From FW021-bin31 sp036278455 (GTDB taxonomy: Bacteria > Bacteroidota > Bacteroidia > Chitinophagales > Chitinophagaceae): a stretch of 12,364 bases of DNA. The notes under the pieces were generated by a model. It searched no databases. It had not been told where the DNA came from and worked only from the letters and a program-made list of their open reading frames with translations. The position numbers were made by a program, and so were the translations under genes. Positions 9,039 through 12,364 of the stretch are shown one piece after another (the first letter of the stretch is position 1; every line of letters begins with the position of its first letter). The stretch covers positions 1 to 12,364 of the forward strand of contig DASULB010000349.1 in NCBI GenBank assembly GCA_036278455.1, read 5' to 3'.

Positions 9039-9084
9039 CAGCCGCCACCTTTTCACACATACCTAAAGCGTGGAAAATTGTAAC

Positions 9085-10530
9085 ATGACCACTATAAAAA
9101 GTGTAGCGTTTTTTCTTTTAATTCCGGCCTTGCTGTCGGATGCCGGCAGTTTAAGCCGTGAGCAGGTTGTCCGTCCGCTGGCGGATGCCGCCATTGTCAT
9201 TTATCCGGATCAGCCCACAGGGCAGGTCAGTCCGCTCGTCATGGGTTTTAATGTGCCTTATTGTTATGCGACCGACCAAAGCTGGCAGCCGGGTGGCCCC
9301 ATACCGGCGCTGTTGAAAGAACTGAATACCCGTATTCTCCGTTATCCGGCCGGGACGGTGACCACTTTTTATCATTGGCAGCACCTGACCGGCCAGGGAT
9401 GGAAGGACAGCTGGAGTCCAACCTTTAACACGGCGAAGAACAGTCCGCCTTCGGCTTACATGGACCTGGACGAATACCTCGATGTATGCCGCAGATTAAA
9501 AACAGAGCCATTGATCGGTATTAATATGGGATCCGGAATGAAATATAACAGGCTGGCCGATGGCATCAGGGAGGCCCGGGCGCTGATGCTCCATTGCCGG
9601 GAAAAAGGTGTGAAAGTGACCTATTACTACCTGGGAAATGAGCCTTATCAGAAGGACGCGAATTTTACCTTTACCGCCGCCCAATACGCCGCTGCCATAA
9701 ACCGGTATGTACCGGCCATGAAAAAGATAAACAATGACATCAGGATTATTGTCAATACCCATCCCAGGGACCTTACCTATACACGTACCCTGATCAACCG
9801 GGCGGGTAAAAACATCGATTTTATTGACATTCACTATTACTGGAAATGGGGGCACGCCACTTTCGCCAACTGGAAATCCGAAACAGTGATGCGGCAGGGC
9901 AGGGGTCTGCCTTATAAGGCGCAGCGTCCGTTTTACAGAAAGCTGGCAGACTCCCTGGGATATCCCCGTATTGACCTGGTATCACTGGAATGGAATCTGG
10001 GCAGGATAGGCAAGGGCAACCCCGCGCCTTCGCAGGCCCAGGTGGCTTTAATGGCCGCCGAGGAGTTTACCCAGTTTATACAATCGGGCATGCGGATCGC
10101 TACCTTCTGGCCGGTATCCTGGCCCAAGCCCTCCCGGTTTGATAACCGGATATTGCTGGATGCGCAACAAGGATACAGACCAAACAAGGTATATGATATG
10201 TTTAAGCTCTTTAAAAATACTTTAGGCCAAAACAAAGTCAAAAGCGAATCGTCCGACCAGGCGATCCAGGTGTTAAGCGTGAAAAGCACTCGGGCGGATA
10301 CCCTGTGGGTGTATGTGATCAACAAAACACCGAAGGTGCCCGTCAGTAATGTGACGATTCACATCGGCGATCCCGCTTACAAGCCCTTCCGGGCAGTCGG
10401 GTTCAGCGCGGCAGATGATCGCCCCGGGCCTTTAAAAATAGATAGCTTAGTAGTGGAAAATAAGCGGCCGGGGAATTTCCGGTACAGGATGCCGGCGTAC
10501 TCACTGGCCAAAATAACGTTTGTACGATAA
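9085..10530 (+). CDS. secreted clan GH-A glycoside hydrolase, GH51-like
   Basis: Probable retaining glycosidase with a (beta/alpha)8 barrel, 481 residues. The signal peptide (Lys5, hydrophobic 7-17) indicates export. Clan GH-A landmarks: R-Y-P-A-G-T (86-91) followed by Y-H-W, like the R-W-P-G-G strand of GH51; L-G-N-E-P with Glu186 as the predicted acid/base; I-H-Y-Y (249-252) on the later barrel strand; and S-L-E-W-N with Glu302 as the predicted nucleophile. Trp-rich F-W-P-V-S-W-P follows near the barrel end. From about 385 to the C terminus a beta-sandwich domain is likely, as in arabinofuranosidase-like enzymes. Known GH51 proteins act on alpha-L-arabinofuranosides or beta-glucans. Similarity by eye is to the clan rather than clearly to one family, so GH39, GH79 or an unassigned family remain possible. 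An in-frame GTG at 9070 would add five residues, but ATG 9085 gives the cleaner signal peptide. It follows the PHP gene by 46 bases. Confidence 0.8.
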   Translation: MTTIKSVAFFLLIPALLSDAGSLSREQVVRPLADAAIVIYPDQPTGQVSPLVMGFNVPYCYATDQSWQPGGPIPALLKELNTRILRYPAGTVTTFYHWQHLTGQGWKDSWSPTFNTAKNSPPSAYMDLDEYLDVCRRLKTEPLIGINMGSGMKYNRLADGIREARALMLHCREKGVKVTYYYLGNEPYQKDANFTFTAAQYAAAINRYVPAMKKINNDIRIIVNTHPRDLTYTRTLINRAGKNIDFIDIHYYWKWGHATFANWKSETVMRQGRGLPYKAQRPFYRKLADSLGYPRIDLVSLEWNLGRIGKGNPAPSQAQVALMAAEEFTQFIQSGMRIATFWPVSWPKPSRFDNRILLDAQQGYRPNKVYDMFKLFKNTLGQNKVKSESSDQAIQVLSVKSTRADTLWVYVINKTPKVPVSNVTIHIGDPAYKPFRAVGFSAADDRPGPLKIDSLVVENKRPGNFRYRMPAYSLAKITFVR

Positions 10531-10793
10531 GGATAACGGCATGGAGGGCGGCAGGTCCCGGAAATTTTTTTTTAACGGCGCCGTATATACGGGAATAAAA
10601 ATGGTGAAAAGATTCACGGTGATAAAATAGGATAACCTCATGAATAAACGTAAATTTCGGCAGCGCATCGTTAATGGGGGCCTGTTCGTTCTATAAAATG
10701 AACCGCCGGCAGGAGAACGGATGCGGTATCAGCAGGGAAGAAACCTGCAAATTTTAAAAGGAAACCTTATTTCATACCTTAAGTTCTTGAATC
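10531..10793. other. 263-base intergenic region before the second sulfatase
   Basis: This is the longest gap in the window; the others measure 18-59 bases. It contains a T9 run (10565-10573), the two palindromes described separately, and AT-rich stretches near 10594-10660 and 10750-10790. Two tiny same-frame reading frames occur (10541-10630, 29 codons; 10640-10696, 18 codons). Neither has a convincing ribosome-binding site or recognisable product. The T run lacks a solid GC hairpin in front of it (only a 3-bp GGG/CCC stem), so an intrinsic terminator is possible but weak. The size of the gap suggests that the downstream gene has its own promoter. Confidence 0.4.
10575..10592. promoter_or_regulatory. 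overlapping perfect palindromes, possible operator
   Basis: Two perfect inverted repeats overlap in the only sizeable intergenic gap: ACGGCGCCGT at 10575-10584 and CCGTATATACGG at 10581-10592. They lie just after a run of nine T (10565-10573), about 200 bases before the second sulfatase. The second palindrome has the form expected of a site for a dimeric regulator. No exact match to the Bacteroidota promoter pattern (TTG, then TAnnTTTG) was found; the nearest is TAAATTTC at 10651, without a suitable upstream TTG. An operator role is inference from symmetry and position only. Confidence 0.3.
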
Positions 10794-12364
10794 ATGACAT
10801 GCGCAAATAAAAGAGCGGGTTTTTTAAAAGTGGTCTTAGGAATGCTGATCTTGATGATCACTATACCGGTATTGACACAGGCACAAAAAAGACCAAATAT
10901 TATCTGGATCACCTGTGAAGACATCAGCCCCTTTCTGCCCTCCTTTGGCGATTCTACCATCAGGACTCCGAACCTGAGCCGGCTGGCGGCGGAGGGTATC
11001 CGCTTTACCCGGATGTTCTCCACCTATGGCGTCTGCGGGCCCAGCCGGTCATCGATCATCACCGGCATGTATCCCGGTTCGATCGGGGCAATGGACATGC
11101 GTACCGGCACGGCGCATAAAACGGTGCCTTACTTACCGGACTATGAGGCCGTGCCCCCGCCCGAAGTGAAATGCTTTACCGAGTACCTCCGTGCGGCAGG
11201 GTATTATTGCACCAACAACGCTAAGACCGATTACCAGTTTAATTGTCCCATCACCGCCTGGGATGAGAATGGGAAAAAGGCGACCTGGCAGCACCGGGCA
11301 CCCGGACAGCCATTTTTCGCGGTATTTAATATCGGTGTCACCCATGAGTCGCAAATATGGGTGAGGCAGAATAGGCCATTGCATGTGGATCCGGATCAGG
11401 TGCCCGTGCCCCCGTATTTTCCACAACACAACCCTGTTATCAGGACAGATATCGCCAGGATGTATGATAACATCATGCAAATGGATAAAAGAGTAGGGGA
11501 ACTGCTGGGGCAGTTGAAGGAGGCACATTTAATGGACAGCACCATTATCGTCTTTTGCAGCGATCATGGCGGGCCGATCGCCTGGTATAAAAGGGAAGTG
11601 TATGACCGGGGTACTCACATTCCTTTTATCGTAAGATTCCCTGATAAACGCCGCGCCGGAACCGCGGATACGGCGTTACATAGCCTGGTGGATATGGCGC
11701 CCACCTTTCTTTCCCTTGCAGGACTGCCCATCCCGGAGTACCTGCAGGGGCAGGCTTTTTTAGGAAAACAAAAGGCCGCCCATTCGAGGAGGTATGTTTA
11801 TACGGGCCGTGACCGCATGGATGAACAATATGATCTCATCCGCGCGGTCAGGGATAACCACTATCAATACGTGCGCAATTATGATCCGGATATCTCCAAA
11901 TACCATGACAATGCCTATCGTAGCAGCATGCCCATGATGCGGGAGATCCTGCGGCTGAAATCCGTTGACAGCCTGAACGGCCCCTTAAAAGCGTGGTTCT
12001 CCCTCAAGCCGGCCGAGGAATTATATGATCTGAGAACCGATCCTTATGAACTGCATAACATCGTAAATGAAAAGTCCTACGCGAAAGTGGCCGGGCGGAT
12101 GCGAGAGGCTTTGAACAGCTGGATTATCCGGATCCGTGACAAAGGCTTTATGCAGGAGAAGGAATTGATCGGCATGATGTGGCATGGAACTGAAAAGCCC
12201 GTGACTGCCGCCCCGGTGATGAAGGTGGCTGATCACCATGGAAACACCATGGTGGTCACGATGACCTGTCCAACCAAAGGGGCCTCTATTGCTTATCACC
12301 TGAATACGGATCCCCCGGATTACTGGCATCTTTATACCCGTGGAATCACAATACCCCAGGGGAG
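10794..12364 (+). CDS. secreted S1-family sulfatase (C-G-P-S-R type), N-sulfatase-like, 3'-truncated
   Basis: Second formylglycine-dependent sulfatase; 523 codons are visible and the frame runs off the window end with no stop. ATG 10794 is the first start after an in-frame TGA (10788-10790). A signal peptide follows (Lys6/Arg7, hydrophobic 13-27, cleavage near A-Q-K). Key sites: T-C-E-D-I-S-P with Asp43 as metal ligand; C-G-P-S-R at 81-85 followed by S-S-I-I-T-G-M-Y-P, with Cys81 the expected formylglycine; T-N-N-A-K-T-D (Lys144); V-T-H-E-S (His184); S-D-H-G (Asp257, His258); and Lys266. The C-E-D-I-S-P, S-I-I-T-G-M-Y-P and T-N-N-x-K-T-D blocks are typical of sulfatases annotated as heparan N-sulfatase-like (SGSH-like). 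After the catalytic core, residues about 490-523 (G-A-S-I-A-Y-H-L-N-T-D and onward) begin what looks like a chitobiase/hexosaminidase C-terminal-type beta domain, cut by the window edge. The substrate is unproven. It differs in sequence from the first sulfatase, so the two probably attack different sulfate positions. Confidence 0.93.
   Translation, partial: MTCANKRAGFLKVVLGMLILMITIPVLTQAQKRPNIIWITCEDISPFLPSFGDSTIRTPNLSRLAAEGIRFTRMFSTYGVCGPSRSSIITGMYPGSIGAMDMRTGTAHKTVPYLPDYEAVPPPEVKCFTEYLRAAGYYCTNNAKTDYQFNCPITAWDENGKKATWQHRAPGQPFFAVFNIGVTHESQIWVRQNRPLHVDPDQVPVPPYFPQHNPVIRTDIARMYDNIMQMDKRVGELLGQLKEAHLMDSTIIVFCSDHGGPIAWYKREVYDRGTHIPFIVRFPDKRRAGTADTALHSLVDMAPTFLSLAGLPIPEYLQGQAFLGKQKAAHSRRYVYTGRDRMDEQYDLIRAVRDNHYQYVRNYDPDISKYHDNAYRSSMPMMREILRLKSVDSLNGPLKAWFSLKPAEELYDLRTDPYELHNIVNEKSYAKVAGRMREALNSWIIRIRDKGFMQEKELIGMMWHGTEKPVTAAPVMKVADHHGNTMVVTMTCPTKGASIAYHLNTDPPDYWHLYTRGITIPQG

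Noticed and set aside
9070..9084. GTG start for the GH-A enzyme
   Set aside because: It is possible, but it adds only five non-basic residues before the better ATG at 9085, which gives a typical signal peptide.
10545..10573. Intrinsic terminator ending in T9
   Set aside because: Only a 3-bp GGG/CCC stem can be drawn before the T run, too weak to call.
1..12364. CRISPR array, tRNA/rRNA, transposase, integrase or toxin-antitoxin genes
   Set aside because: No regularly spaced repeats, RNA-like folds or mobile-element proteins were seen anywhere in the window.

Overview
This 12.4-kb window reads as part of a glycan-utilisation locus (a polysaccharide utilisation locus, PUL) from a member of the Bacteroidota. 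The SusC/SusD pairing, the SusD lipoprotein with its lipobox, the absence of strong Shine-Dalgarno sequences and the fairly balanced base composition all fit this. The style resembles environmental Chitinophagales/Sphingobacteriales more than gut Bacteroides, but that placement is inference. Every gene I can support lies on the + strand.

Layout: (1) 1-1611, the C-terminal ~90% of a first SusD-like lipoprotein, whose signal peptide and partner SusC lie upstream of the window. (2) 1671-4505, a compact SusC-like TonB-dependent transporter without the usual N-terminal regulatory-like domain. (3) 4524-6164, its SusD partner, paralogous to gene 1. (4) 6221-7756, a secreted S1-type sulfatase with a C-S-P-S-R maturation motif. 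(5) 7806-9038, a secreted PHP-fold metallohydrolase of the CehA/McbA type. (6) 9085-10530, a secreted clan GH-A glycoside hydrolase, nearest by eye to GH51. (7) 10531-10793, the only sizeable gap, with two overlapping perfect palindromes. (8) 10794 to the window end, a second and different S1 sulfatase with a C-G-P-S-R motif, cut off inside an appended C-terminal domain.

The gaps between genes 1-6 are 18-59 bases and show no convincing terminator, so these genes are probably co-transcribed. The second sulfatase may have its own promoter. The simplest model is that sulfated oligosaccharides are captured and imported by the SusCD pairs, two sulfatases remove sulfate groups, the GH-A enzyme cleaves a glycosidic bond, and the PHP enzyme removes some other substituent, perhaps a phosphate or another ester. 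The glycan cannot be named from sequence alone. No regulator (SusR, hybrid two-component system, ECF sigma/anti-sigma), sulfatase-maturating enzyme, sugar transporter of the inner membrane or sugar kinase is present here. No tRNA, rRNA, CRISPR array or mobile element was seen.

The most interesting parts are the PHP metallohydrolase placed between sulfatase and glycosidase, the glycosidase that matches clan GH-A without clearly matching one family, and the compact SusC. I see no evidence of a wholly new kind of system. This is a recognisable PUL with some unusual parts.
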